Assembly: GCA_964393335.1 (NCBI GenBank)
Contig: CAYMTN010000005.1
Span: 1 to 50,622 of the forward strand
Length of the DNA stretch: 50,622 nucleotides
Source of the DNA: CAYMTN01 sp964393335
GTDB taxonomy: Bacteria; Chloroflexota; Anaerolineae; Aggregatilineales; Aggregatilineaceae
Direction of reading: 5' to 3'
Each line of letters begins with the position of its first letter. Position 1 is the stretch's first letter. Under the pieces are notes generated by a model. That model was given only the letters and a program-made list of their open reading frames with translations. It made no database searches and had not been told where the DNA came from. The translations under genes and the position numbers were made by a program. This document shows, piece after piece, positions 6,735 to 14,738 of the stretch.

Positions 6735-8711
6735 TCATGCCATATCGACGGGCAGATCATAGTCGCCACCCCAATCGTCAGTCGGTGGCAACGGGGTATC
6801 CGGCGGTAAGACCATGGGGGAGGATGACACCACAGGTGGTGGTGTGGGAGGCTTGTTGGCATCCACTCCCAGAAAGCGCGCGGCTTGCTTGCGTCCACGT
6901 GCTTTGCGTGTCAACGCAAACTCATGAGCCACCGAGTCCTGCAGCCGGGCCTTGGCTTCAGCCAGGGCATAGATGTCCACCCGCTGTTTGTCATTCAGCA
7001 CCGCCTGGCGAATCACCCGGTGTTTGTAAAGCGACAATCCGCGTGTATATGCCTGGTCTACGGCTGGAACGGTCAACCAATGTCCACCCTCAAACGGGTC
7101 ATAGACGTAAATCTCCTCGATATCGTCAGGGTCATACCGAAAACGCACGCGCGCTCCATTGGTCGTGGCACGCAGCCGCCCCAATTCCGGACTGTGATAA
7201 TACAACGTCTCCCATTCAATACCCTGGCGTGTGAGTGTGCGTTCAGCACTGGCGCATAGAATGATGCGTAGTTCCTCGGCGTCGTGGTACAGACAGGGTA
7301 GCATCCCCTCCCGCAGGCTCGCGTCCCAGCGGCGCGCTGGAATATCCTGGATGCCTTCATGCCAGCTTTGGGCATAAACGTCCACCAGAAAGAGATGCAG
7401 CATCTGGTGGAATGCAGTCAGGGAAATGCAGGCATCCTGCTGCGGATCGTAGTCGGCTCGTGCAAAGATGTCGCCAAAGGTATAGCCGGGCAGCCCTTCC
7501 AGTAACCCCTGGTTTTGGGTGCGGAAGAAGCGTTCCACACTGCCTTTGTACCAGGGTGTGCGTCCGGGCATCACCTCGCGGATAATGCCTAACATGCCCA
7601 ACGCATCCGTCAGGCTGTGTCCCACAAATTCCCGCCCCTGGTCGACCACCACCGTCTCAGGCAGACCGTAGACGGGAAAGGGATTAACCGTGCCATACGT
7701 CGCCTGACAGTCGGGTTTCGGCAGAATGCCATGCCGCAGACAGCGCATCACCGTCAGGTAGCTGGCCGGTTGAAAGCTGACATCAAACCCAAATGGCATT
7801 TTGCTGTACACATCGGTGGCTAGCGTCAAGGTGGGGCGTCCAATGGGCAGCCGGTCTTCGAAATCCACCACAAACAAATGCAGCGGGGTGTGGTCAATCT
7901 CCACGCGCTCCAGAATGCGGTTTACCTGTGGGCCAGGTGCACTGTCACTGGCTGCTTGCCGCTCTGAGCGGCTGGGCTTGCGACGCAGCACCGCCTGCCA
8001 TCCGGCCTGCTCCAAACGCCGGTAGAGGGTGGACCGCGAAGGCGGCATGAGCAGATCGTCGGGCGAACGATTGGTGTTTGCGTTAGCCATCTGGTTGAGG
8101 ATGCGGGTGTACACCTGGTCTGGCGTGCGGTGACGCGGATTATCCGCGCACTCAGCCAACACCGTCTGTATGATTTGCTCCACTTCAGGTTGGAGCCGTG
8201 ACCTTTCTCGACCACCCTGCCGGTGAGAGTGCGGCACCAGCGCCCGAATATCACCGCCGCTGTCCAGAAATGCATTCATCCAGCGTTCCAGGCTGGCGGT
8301 GCTGGGGACTTCAGTGGACAGGTCGACTTGGTGCTGTACGTATGCCCGGATGTCACGGCGCGACAGCCTGACCCAGTGTGCATGTCCGGTGGATTGGAAT
8401 AGCGCAGTCAGGTGTTGGTAGCGCGCCCACGCTGCCGCCCGTTGGCGTTCTGGGAGCGCCTGGAAGTCGGCCTGGGTGTACGTCACGGCCAAAGGCCGGT
8501 CGGGGTCATCATACGCGCCCCGCCCGACAACCTCAAAGCGCAGTCGCCCCTCGGCCCAGGCCGCACAGAGTTCCTCCTGGCTCATGAACCGCTGTCCACC
8601 CAGGCTGAGATTTTCCAGGCGGCAGCGACCGTCAGCCAGCACCTCGCGAATGATGACCATCTGCTCGTCCAGCAGCAGGCGAACACCGGGAACAAAACGC
8701 TGTCGGCCCAT
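6735..8711 (-). CDS. tnsB: TnsB-like DDE transposase (Mu/rve superfamily)
   Basis: Catalytic transposase, 658 residues, that should bind the end repeats and join 3' ends to target DNA. The RNase H-fold triad is visible: D273 (VEIDHTPL), D357 (VVVDQGREF) and E393 (WYKGSVERFF), with the 35-residue D-E spacing typical of DDE integrases. Helix-turn-helix DNA-binding segments occupy roughly residues 95-250 (for example PSRSTLYRRLEQAGW). A Mu-type C-terminal beta-barrel follows the catalytic core. The C-terminus is Pro-rich and acidic (about 620-658), as expected for a TnsC-interaction tail. It starts two nucleotides after the tnsA stop codon begins on the coding strand, so translation is probably coupled. 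Confidence 0.95.
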   Translation of the reverse strand: MGRQRFVPGVRLLLDEQMVIIREVLADGRCRLENLSLGGQRFMSQEELCAAWAEGRLRFEVVGRGAYDDPDRPLAVTYTQADFQALPERQRAAAWARYQHLTALFQSTGHAHWVRLSRRDIRAYVQHQVDLSTEVPSTASLERWMNAFLDSGGDIRALVPHSHRQGGRERSRLQPEVEQIIQTVLAECADNPRHRTPDQVYTRILNQMANANTNRSPDDLLMPPSRSTLYRRLEQAGWQAVLRRKPSRSERQAASDSAPGPQVNRILERVEIDHTPLHLFVVDFEDRLPIGRPTLTLATDVYSKMPFGFDVSFQPASYLTVMRCLRHGILPKPDCQATYGTVNPFPVYGLPETVVVDQGREFVGHSLTDALGMLGIIREVMPGRTPWYKGSVERFFRTQNQGLLEGLPGYTFGDIFARADYDPQQDACISLTAFHQMLHLFLVDVYAQSWHEGIQDIPARRWDASLREGMLPCLYHDAEELRIILCASAERTLTRQGIEWETLYYHSPELGRLRATTNGARVRFRYDPDDIEEIYVYDPFEGGHWLTVPAVDQAYTRGLSLYKHRVIRQAVLNDKQRVDIYALAEAKARLQDSVAHEFALTRKARGRKQAARFLGVDANKPPTPPPVVSSSPMVLPPDTPLPPTDDWGGDYDLPVDMA

Positions 8712-8712
8712 A

Positions 8713-9327
8713 TCAAGTCTCCACAGAGACCCGGCTGTCTGGCGTCAAGACCTGGGTCAGGTCCGCCCGCAGCCGGTGATGAGACAGTAATGCGTAGATA
8801 AGGGGCATCGCCTGGTAAGGCTGGTCAGGCTGGTGTAATGCGGCCAATTGGGCTAACGTGAGTTCTGGCTGAGCCTGCACCAGCGCCAGGCAGGTCGCCG
8901 CTGCATGAGCGTCAAGGGGCCAGCGGCTGTAGCGCCACAGCAGCTTAAGGTTCGCCAGCACATGTCCAACCCGCAGCTCTTCATCCGTCACCAGGCGAAA
9001 CGTGCAGTCGTGCTCAGCGGCCCAGGCTTCGCCCAGAGCACACTGCTGCTGGGTATGGGGATGGTCCAGGGCATCGGCGGGCTTACACTCGACCAACTGC
9101 TGCTCCCCGGCACGATGAACGAGAAAATCCGGCGTGTAACGATGCATGCTTCCGTCTGGCAGTTCACCCGTCAGGCAAAAAGGCTGTTCCTGATAATGCA
9201 AGATGTCGCGGTCGAACTCGGCGAAGAACAGAAAATCCCGCTCGACACTCGACGCATACACCACCAGGCGTCCCAACTTGAGGCTGGGGAATGTGCCGCT
9301 GACCGCACCACCCGGTTTGGACGCCAT
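8713..9327 (-). CDS. tnsA: TnsA-like transposon endonuclease
   Basis: Restriction-endonuclease-fold protein (204 residues) expected to cut the 5' ends of the element so that it excises fully. The catalytic pattern is visible as SSVERDFLFF (glutamate), YTPDFLV (aspartate) and LVECKPA (ExK), equivalent to E63/D114/Q130-K132 of Tn7 TnsA. It is first in the tnsABC-tniQ operon. The frame opens two codons earlier with GTG, but ATG at 9327 is better placed after GAAGG (8 nt). The C-terminal part, predicted to contact TnsC, is helical and not diagnostic. A 178-bp gap separates it from a divergent passenger gene, presumably holding both promoters. Confidence 0.92.
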   Translation of the reverse strand: MASKPGGAVSGTFPSLKLGRLVVYASSVERDFLFFAEFDRDILHYQEQPFCLTGELPDGSMHRYTPDFLVHRAGEQQLVECKPADALDHPHTQQQCALGEAWAAEHDCTFRLVTDEELRVGHVLANLKLLWRYSRWPLDAHAAATCLALVQAQPELTLAQLAALHQPDQPYQAMPLIYALLSHHRLRADLTQVLTPDSRVSVET

Positions 9328-9505
9328 GGCCACCGCCTTCTACTCCTGTGTGTCAGTGCTAAGACGCTGCCCGGCGGCGGCGAGTTCCCCGCTGCGCGTG
9401 CCGGGTGGTCAATACCATTCACGCAAACCGGGCAGTGTCGGGTAAACTATATAAAAATCGGCTAATCACCTTGCAGAGTCCGCTTAAGATTCCCGGAGTT
9501 CAGCC

Positions 9506-10762
9506 ATGTTTCTACCCTTATCCGAAGGCTTGCCGTTCTCTCCAGCCCACCAACAACTGCTGCGCAGCCTGGTCATAGATGAGCAGCAGCCGGGGGCCCT
9601 GCTCCACGATTTTGAGGCGCTGTTGGCGTTTCTCAAAGAGCGGGAACTGCCTCTCACTGCCTCTCACCAACTGCCGCTCCGTGTCCTGGCAGATCTCAAC
9701 ACGCGCCTGGCGCATCCCCTCCAACTGGGTCTGAAGCGTCCGCAGCAAAAATCGTATCCCCCGATTCACGGGTTGTACCTGCTGGTGCGCGCCTCGGGAC
9801 TGACGTATATCCGCGAGACCGGCCCCAAGCCGGTCCTGGTGGTCGATGAAGACGTGTATCAGGCCTGGAGCGGCTTGAATCCGACCGAGCAGTATGGCTG
9901 GCTGCTGGAAACCTGGCTGCTGCGCGGCCATCCTGAAATCCTGGGCGAACGCGGGCGTGGTCTGTGGCTGATTCCTGAGAATTTCCGGGAAATGGCGTCT
10001 TTTTACCTGCGAATTCCCAGCGATGGGTTGGTCGTGACCGGGAACCGGGAGGCTGAGGAATGGTTGACGTACAGCCCCGGATGGCACAACCTGGGCCTGT
10101 TGGCGTTGTTTGGCTTCATCCGCGTCCAGGATGGTGTGCCGGAACCGGGACAGGGCTGGCGGATTGAACGGATCCACCGTACCCCGGTCGGCGATGCGCT
10201 GCTGGCGGCGCTGTATAACGGTTTTTTTGCCGAGATGGATCGTCTGTTTCAACTCGAAGATACGGGCCAGGTCCCCTTCGGCGTCTTGCAGTCTGTGCTC
10301 CAGCCCTATCTCCCCGCCTGGAAAAACACGCTGCCGCTTCCCGAATGGACATTTCGTGACGGGACGTACCGCTTCAAGGTTGCATTGGGATCGATCTGGC
10401 GTCGGATGGCGATTGGCGGCCAACACCTGCTGGACGATCTGGCCGACCTTATTCTTGATTCGGTTGACTTTGACCGGGATCACCTGTACCGGTTTTCCTA
10501 CCGGAACCGTTTTGGGTTTTTGCAGGATATCAATCACCCTTACCTGGAAGAAGGGCTTTTCACCAGCGAAGTGCGGGTCGGCGACGTGCCGCTCCGCGTC
10601 GGGCAGACGATGACCTTTTTGTTCGACTTCGGCGACCAGTGGGAGTTTGCGGTTACCCTGGAAGAGGTCGATTCAGACCGGGCTATCAGGAAACCGCGCC
10701 TTCTTGAAACACACGGCCCATCCCCCGAACAGTACCCGACTTGGGATGACGACGAAGAGTGA
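9506..10762 (+). CDS. Plasmid pRiA4b ORF-3-like protein (transposon passenger)
   Basis: 418-residue protein. The C-terminal third (about 285-405) matches the pRiA4b ORF-3 family: FKVALGSIWRRM, then DHLYRFSYRNRFG, and MTFLFDFGDQWEFAVTLEEV, where the 'FDFGDxWxF' block is typical. This family is often found on plasmids and beside transposases, and its biochemical role is unknown. The N-terminal two thirds, with RPQQKSYPP and long helical stretches, resembles no family I recognise. CGGAG lies 7 nt before the ATG. It lies inside the transposon, divergent from tnsA and convergent with the ThiF-like gene (20-bp gap), so it is cargo or a transposition accessory. Confidence 0.75.
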   Translation: MFLPLSEGLPFSPAHQQLLRSLVIDEQQPGALLHDFEALLAFLKERELPLTASHQLPLRVLADLNTRLAHPLQLGLKRPQQKSYPPIHGLYLLVRASGLTYIRETGPKPVLVVDEDVYQAWSGLNPTEQYGWLLETWLLRGHPEILGERGRGLWLIPENFREMASFYLRIPSDGLVVTGNREAEEWLTYSPGWHNLGLLALFGFIRVQDGVPEPGQGWRIERIHRTPVGDALLAALYNGFFAEMDRLFQLEDTGQVPFGVLQSVLQPYLPAWKNTLPLPEWTFRDGTYRFKVALGSIWRRMAIGGQHLLDDLADLILDSVDFDRDHLYRFSYRNRFGFLQDINHPYLEEGLFTSEVRVGDVPLRVGQTMTFLFDFGDQWEFAVTLEEVDSDRAIRKPRLLETHGPSPEQYPTWDDDEE

Positions 10763-10782
10763 GTCCCCAATGAGATTGGACA

Positions 10783-11577
10783 TTACTCCTCGCCCAGGTA
10801 AGCTTCCAGCTCAGACCGTGTAATGTTGGCGCTTTTGACCACCGGGGCTGGCGTCAGGTTGAGAAAGGTCGCGAAGGTCGTCACTGGCTCACGGTTGAGT
10901 AAGCGGTAGAGGTATTGCGCAGCGATGTTTCCGACAAAATCGTTCACAAACAGGTGCTGCTCATCTCGCAACGTAAGTTCTGCACAGGATAGTGGAGGCG
11001 ATGGTGATGATGATTCAGGTTCCGGTTCCAACAAGGCCGGAAACAGCAATCCAGCATGAGGCAGATGGCGACAGCTTCCTTGTTGGGCTTGACTCAACCC
11101 ATCTAGCACTTCACCACGGTCGCCGCTGTCGCCCAAAATGACCTGACCGAAGTCGTAGCCGTTTCCGGCATCCACCCACACGATATGCTGCGCGCGGGCG
11201 ATTTCGACGCGGGCTTGGTGATTGTCGACACAGCCACAGACCAGGCTTCCACTTGGGAGATGTTTCTGGCTGTTCACGGGCTCATTGCACCAGGCAATGG
11301 ATAATCCCAGTGCCATATTGAAGCGCCTCGCCAAGACCGCCGCTTTGGGCTGGCCGATGTCCGCTACCGTAAACATCTGTCGGCCCACATTCTGGGGTTC
11401 CACCACATCCGGGTCAACAAACAGAACCTGTGGGACTTGTTGGCGTTTTTGCTGGCGGTGATACAGCAGACGGGCGATACACCGGGCAACTTGTGAACCG
11501 GTACCGCCCAAGCCTACGACAACGATTTGCTTGAAATAGTAAGGCGGATCATAGGTGAAAATAGTTGAGCCGATCAT
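10783..11577 (-). CDS. ThiF/E1-like adenylyltransferase (transposon passenger, PRTRC ThiF-like)
   Basis: 264-residue Rossmann-fold protein of the ThiF/MoeB/E1 superfamily. The nucleotide-binding motif is IVVVGLGGTGSQVARCIARL near residues 18-37, followed by VLFVDPDVVEPQNVGRQMF, whose D-x-D-x-V-x-x-x-N-x-x-R/Q pattern is the E1 ATP-contact block, and GQPKAAVLARR. The structural zinc CxxC pairs of MoeB/ThiF are absent. A single cysteine in PLSCAELTL (about 196) could be catalytic, but this is inference. Such ThiF proteins occur in PRTRC plasmid clusters and in some ubiquitin-like defence systems; no ubiquitin-like or JAB partner is seen here. AGGGAG precedes the ATG, directly beside repeat R4, so its promoter must lie in or beside the right end. 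Confidence 0.82.
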   Translation of the reverse strand: MIGSTIFTYDPPYYFKQIVVVGLGGTGSQVARCIARLLYHRQQKRQQVPQVLFVDPDVVEPQNVGRQMFTVADIGQPKAAVLARRFNMALGLSIAWCNEPVNSQKHLPSGSLVCGCVDNHQARVEIARAQHIVWVDAGNGYDFGQVILGDSGDRGEVLDGLSQAQQGSCRHLPHAGLLFPALLEPEPESSSPSPPLSCAELTLRDEQHLFVNDFVGNIAAQYLYRLLNREPVTTFATFLNLTPAPVVKSANITRSELEAYLGEE

Positions 11578-11589
11578 GGTTGCTCCCTT

Positions 11590-11711
11590 GGGGCAGAAAT
11601 TACGAGATTAGCGCTGCCTTGGCGCAGAAATTGTGGGAATAATGGGGCAAAAACCGTGAGAATTGAGCCTGTTGTTCGCGTAGCCCTGCGCAAAAACTTT
11701 GAGACGGTACA
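11590..11711. repeat. Transposon right end with four TnsB-like binding repeats
   Basis: Four copies of the end motif in inverted orientation to the left end: R1 11688-11704 (GCGCAAAAACTTTGAGA), R2 11645-11661 (GGGCAAAAACCGTGAGA), R3 11621-11638 (GGCGCAGAAATTGTGGGA) and R4 11590-11607 (GGGGCAGAAATTACGAGA). The terminal bases are TACA-3' at 11711. Divergence increases inward, as is common for transposon ends. Confidence 0.88.
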
Positions 11712-11716
11712 GATTT
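11712..11716. repeat. Target site duplication GATTT, right copy
   Basis: GATTT immediately follows the right terminus and is identical to 3521-3525. Confidence 0.9.
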
Positions 11717-11743
11717 TTGTCAGAACGACCTGTCAAATTGCAC

Positions 11744-11787
11744 AAAAAACGGCTGGGAGAGCGCCGGGCCAACGCTCTCACCAGCCG
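11744..11787 (-). terminator. Rho-independent terminator of the trmB-ATPase operon
   Basis: A long stem, CGGCTGG-GAGAGCG (from 11750) with CGCTCTCACCAGCCG (to 11787) and one bulged base, followed on the minus strand by six U (A6 at 11744-11749). It lies about 40 bp past the P-type ATPase stop and just outside the transposon's right end. A second hairpin, ACTGGCA/TGCCAGT flanked by GGTTA/TAACC (11788-11817), lies between it and the gene. Confidence 0.85.
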
Positions 11788-11828
11788 GTTATCAACTGGC
11801 AGTTGCCAGTGTAACCCACTGTCCCGTG

Positions 11829-13775
11829 TTAACGACCTGTGCGCCCGGTGAGCAGTCGCAGGCCGTTGAGCACGACAATCACGGTGCTGCCCTCGTGTCC
11901 CACGACACCGAGGGGCAGGGGCAGGCTGACCACGAACGAGCAAAACACTAGCACGCTGATGACCGCCAGTGCAAACGTGATGTTTTGCCACACGACACGG
12001 CGCGCGCGGCGGCTCAACCGGATCGTGTAGGGAATCGCCTCTAACTTATCGCCCATCAGCACGATATCGGCGGTTTCCAGCGCCACGTCGGTACCGGCTG
12101 CACCCATTGCAATGCCAACTGTAGCTGCCGCCAGTGCCGGGGCGTCGTTCACGCCATCGCCCACCATTGCCACCGGGCCGTATTCGCGTTCCAGTTGCTC
12201 CATGATACGGGCCTTGTCATCCGGCATTAACTCGGCGTGGACCCGATCAACATGCGCTTTGTCACCGATACGCTGGCCAACAGCGGCGTTGTCGCCGGTC
12301 AACATGACGACATGTTTGATCCCCACGCGTCGCAGTTCATCGACAATGGTCGCAGACTGCGCTCTGAGTTGATCGGCGACGGCTAGCGCTCCCAGCCAGT
12401 CGCTGCCATACGATACCAGCAGCACGGTCTTGGCTTCGTCGTGCAGGCGATTATAGGCTGCTTTCAGCTCGGCGGGCGGGTCCCCGGCGCATTCAGCGAT
12501 GTAGCGCATACGACCTACGCGCACGGTGAGGCCGTTGACCGTGCCGCTGACGCCCTGACCGGCGGCAGCAGTGAACTCGCTGACATCCGGCAACGGCAGG
12601 TTGCGGGCTTTGGCGGCTTCCAGTACGGCACGCGAGAGCGGGTGTTCCGAGCGAGCCTCAGCCGCGCCCGCGATGCTGAGCAGTTCATCTTCCGTGTGAC
12701 TGCCGAAAGGGATCACGTCGGTGACGGCGGGCCGTCCCTCGGTCAGCGTGCCGGTTTTGTCGAACGCGACGACTTTGATCGTTGACATCTGCTCCAGGTG
12801 CACGCCGCCCTTGAAGATCACGCCCTTACGCGCCCCCGCCGCAATCGCGGACAGGAACGCCGCCGGAACCGAGATCACCAGGGCACAGGGCGATGCGACG
12901 ACCAGCAGCACCATTGCCCGGTAAAAACTGTCGTGGAACGACCAGCCAAGCACGCCCCAGGGAATGAGCATGACCAGCATGGAGGCTGCGATCACGATCA
13001 GCGCGTAGTACTGCTCAAAATCATCCAGAAACCGCTGGGTCGGCGCTTTGCGGCTTTGCGCGTCTTCGACCATCTTGATTATGCGGGCCAATGTTGACTC
13101 GGACGCCAGTTGTGTTACACGGACATCCATCGCGCCGTTTTTGTTCAGCGTGGCCGCAAACACGCGGTCACCCGGCACTTTTTCAACCGGCATAGATTCG
13201 CCGGTGATGCTTGCCTGGTCCACGTACGATTGCCCTTCGACCACGTCGCCATCCACCGGGATGCGTTCGCCCGGCTGGATCAGCACGATCTGCCCGACCT
13301 TGATCTCGCTGATCGGGACGGGCTTGACGCCGGTTTCTGTTCTGATTTGGGCCTGTTCAGGGTAGAGGGCAAACAGCGACTGGATCGCTTTGCGGCTGCG
13401 CCCGATGGCGTAATCTTGCAGCACATTGCTGAGCGAAAACAGAAACAGCAGAATCGCCCCGTCGCGCCATTCGCCCACCCCCGCTGCGCCAAGCGCGGCC
13501 AGTATCATCAGGAAGTCAATGTTCAGCTCGCGGTCGCGCAGGCTTTTCAGGCTGGCCTGTATGCCATAAAAACCACCGGCCAGGTATGCAACCACGCTCA
13601 ACACATGAATTGCACGATGTGGCAGGTCTGTTTCTCTGACGACGATACTCAGCACAACGGCCAGCAGCGTGATCAAGACGAACGACGGTTCAAGTACCTT
13701 ACGATCCAGCCAGTGTGATGGAGTGAGTGTCTGAGTGATGGGTTGCGATGTGTTCGAATAGGCCAACTCGGTCAT
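11829..13775 (-). CDS. P1B-4-type heavy-metal efflux ATPase (CtpD/CoaT/PfeT-like)
   Basis: Membrane pump of 648 residues without an N-terminal metal-binding domain. P-type hallmarks are TGES (actuator), DKTGTLTEG with the phosphorylated aspartate near residue 339, TGDN, and GDGVNDAPAL. The metal-selectivity motifs are SPC in the sixth membrane helix (VVASPCALVIS) and HEGST in the last (H627), the signature of subgroup P1B-4, whose members export Fe2+, Co2+ or Zn2+. AGAGGAG precedes the ATG, 8 nt after the trmB stop, so the two genes are co-transcribed. Without the transposon it would lie next to the feo operon, which favours iron export, but the substrate is not proven by sequence. Confidence 0.92.
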   Translation of the reverse strand: MTELAYSNTSQPITQTLTPSHWLDRKVLEPSFVLITLLAVVLSIVVRETDLPHRAIHVLSVVAYLAGGFYGIQASLKSLRDRELNIDFLMILAALGAAGVGEWRDGAILLFLFSLSNVLQDYAIGRSRKAIQSLFALYPEQAQIRTETGVKPVPISEIKVGQIVLIQPGERIPVDGDVVEGQSYVDQASITGESMPVEKVPGDRVFAATLNKNGAMDVRVTQLASESTLARIIKMVEDAQSRKAPTQRFLDDFEQYYALIVIAASMLVMLIPWGVLGWSFHDSFYRAMVLLVVASPCALVISVPAAFLSAIAAGARKGVIFKGGVHLEQMSTIKVVAFDKTGTLTEGRPAVTDVIPFGSHTEDELLSIAGAAEARSEHPLSRAVLEAAKARNLPLPDVSEFTAAAGQGVSGTVNGLTVRVGRMRYIAECAGDPPAELKAAYNRLHDEAKTVLLVSYGSDWLGALAVADQLRAQSATIVDELRRVGIKHVVMLTGDNAAVGQRIGDKAHVDRVHAELMPDDKARIMEQLEREYGPVAMVGDGVNDAPALAAATVGIAMGAAGTDVALETADIVLMGDKLEAIPYTIRLSRRARRVVWQNITFALAVISVLVFCSFVVSLPLPLGVVGHEGSTVIVVLNGLRLLTGRTGR

Positions 13776-13783
13776 GTGCTCCT

Positions 13784-14584
13784 CTATCTTCGTGGGGCCG
13801 ATCCTGTTACGGTCTCAAGCACACTACGATCATTTGGGTCCAATTGGGCCAATGCTTCCGAGTCTAGCTGCGAGAAAATGCGGTGGGCGAATAGCTCCAT
13901 CCAAACGAACTGCCGCCCAATCTGCACCATGTTGGTATTCGTTGTAACAGTCGCGGTGTAATCGGTAGGCTGCGAACCGGCGATCAGTACTTCCTGTTCG
14001 TCAACCACGACGATCAGGCTCTCGGCCAGCTTATGCAGTTCGCTTTCGCGCGGGGGGTGATAGGATACCTGCCCAACTTCCAGATTCTCTTCTCCGGTGA
14101 GCAGCGCTCCTATTTTCACCCCTAAGTGAGCCGCTTGAATGATGGCATCGCGCAAGCGGCGCACATTCGTATCCGTCAACACCAGCATCACTTCATGCTG
14201 CGCGTTCGTGATCATGTTGTGAGCGTAACTGCATACCGCTTCTTCGCCACTGAACGTCCACAAGTGCCCCTCGTCATGCGCGGCATAGAGCATGTTCAGT
14301 CCCCCGTGCAGCGCGTGGACGAGGCGTGTGTGTTCTTCGGTTAAGCGCTCCAAAAGCGCATCCGGCGGCATGGGACGGTAGAGCGTCGCTTTGGCCTCTT
14401 CCGTCTTGAGCACGGCTCCGCGCACGTCCAGGCGTCCGAGCGCTTCGTACACCATCGAACGCGGGATACCGGCTTGTTTGCTGAGCTGGTAGCCAGTCGC
14501 CGGGTGATCTTTGAGCAGGGCAAGATACACTTTGGCTTCGTATTCGGTAAATCCCAGGGCAGCCAGATCGATCAGCAGGTCCAT
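13784..14584 (-). CDS. TrmB-family transcriptional regulator
   Basis: 266-residue DNA-binding protein. The N-terminal winged helix-turn-helix is LGFTEYEAKVYLALLKDHPATGYQLSK followed by AGIPRSMVYEALGRL, the typical TrmB core (residues 9-60). The rest is a TrmB C-terminal PLD-like/effector region with MLVLTDTNVRRLRDAIIQAA and LIVVVDEQEVLIAGS. Known TrmB proteins sense sugars, but some control other functions. It leads an operon with the P1B-4 ATPase (8-nt gap) and faces a CE7 esterase across repeats that could be its own operator. Confidence 0.9.
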   Translation of the reverse strand: MDLLIDLAALGFTEYEAKVYLALLKDHPATGYQLSKQAGIPRSMVYEALGRLDVRGAVLKTEEAKATLYRPMPPDALLERLTEEHTRLVHALHGGLNMLYAAHDEGHLWTFSGEEAVCSYAHNMITNAQHEVMLVLTDTNVRRLRDAIIQAAHLGVKIGALLTGEENLEVGQVSYHPPRESELHKLAESLIVVVDEQEVLIAGSQPTDYTATVTTNTNMVQIGRQFVWMELFAHRIFSQLDSEALAQLDPNDRSVLETVTGSAPRR

Positions 14585-14593
14585 GAAACCTTC

Positions 14594-14638
14594 CTAGTAG
14601 TTTGAAAACGAACTAGTAGTTCTATTATATACTACTAT
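14594..14638. promoter_or_regulatory. Repeated operator-like motif between trmB and the CE7 esterase gene
   Basis: CTAGTAGTT occurs at 14594-14602 and again at 14613-14621, 19 bp apart; the second sits in the near palindrome AACTAGTAGTT (14611-14621). A third, inverted match ACTACTAT is at 14631-14638. A minus-strand TATAAT (14629-14624) lies between the second and third copies, so the repeats overlap the predicted trmB start. This fits autoregulation and control of the divergent gene. Confidence 0.55.
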
Positions 14639-14738
14639 GCTGATCGACAGCAAGCGGGAATCTACTGCGGCAGTTTTTAGCCTAACGCGCTACACTTATC
14701 CGCGTGAGCCGCTATCGTTCTTTCAGGAGGCAATCGCG

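Larger units (their letters stand above)
3526..11711. mobile_element. Complete Tn7-like transposon (tnsABC-tniQ, two passengers)
   Basis: An 8,186-bp element bounded by inverted ends. Left starts TGTAGCG-TCTCAGAG-TTTTTGCGC; right, read inward, starts TGTACCG-TCTCAAAG-TTTTTGCGC (22 of 24 bases match). It is flanked by a perfect GATTT duplication. Genes in order from the left end are tniQ/tnsD, tnsC, tnsB, tnsA (all minus, one operon), then a pRiA4b ORF-3-like gene (plus) and a ThiF-like gene (minus). Having both TnsA and TnsB predicts cut-and-paste movement. Intact frames, matched ends and a clean duplication suggest a recent, possibly active insertion. No cas genes, CRISPR or tnsE are present, so targeting should depend on the single TniQ/TnsD protein. 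Confidence 0.95.

Noticed and set aside
6722..6898. N-terminal extension of TnsC
   Set aside because: It runs through tnsB and is rich in Pro/His/Trp unlike TnsC; GAGAGG before ATG 6721 defines the start.
9518..10537. 339-codon minus-strand frame opposite the pRiA4b-like gene
   Set aside because: Its translation is Gln/Pro/Arg-rich without a recognisable fold, typical of an antisense shadow in GC-rich coding DNA, while the plus-strand frame shows family motifs.
3526..11711. CRISPR-associated transposon (CAST)
   Set aside because: No Cas12k, Cascade gene, CRISPR repeat or second short TniQ was found; all sequence is accounted for by tns genes, two passengers and ends.
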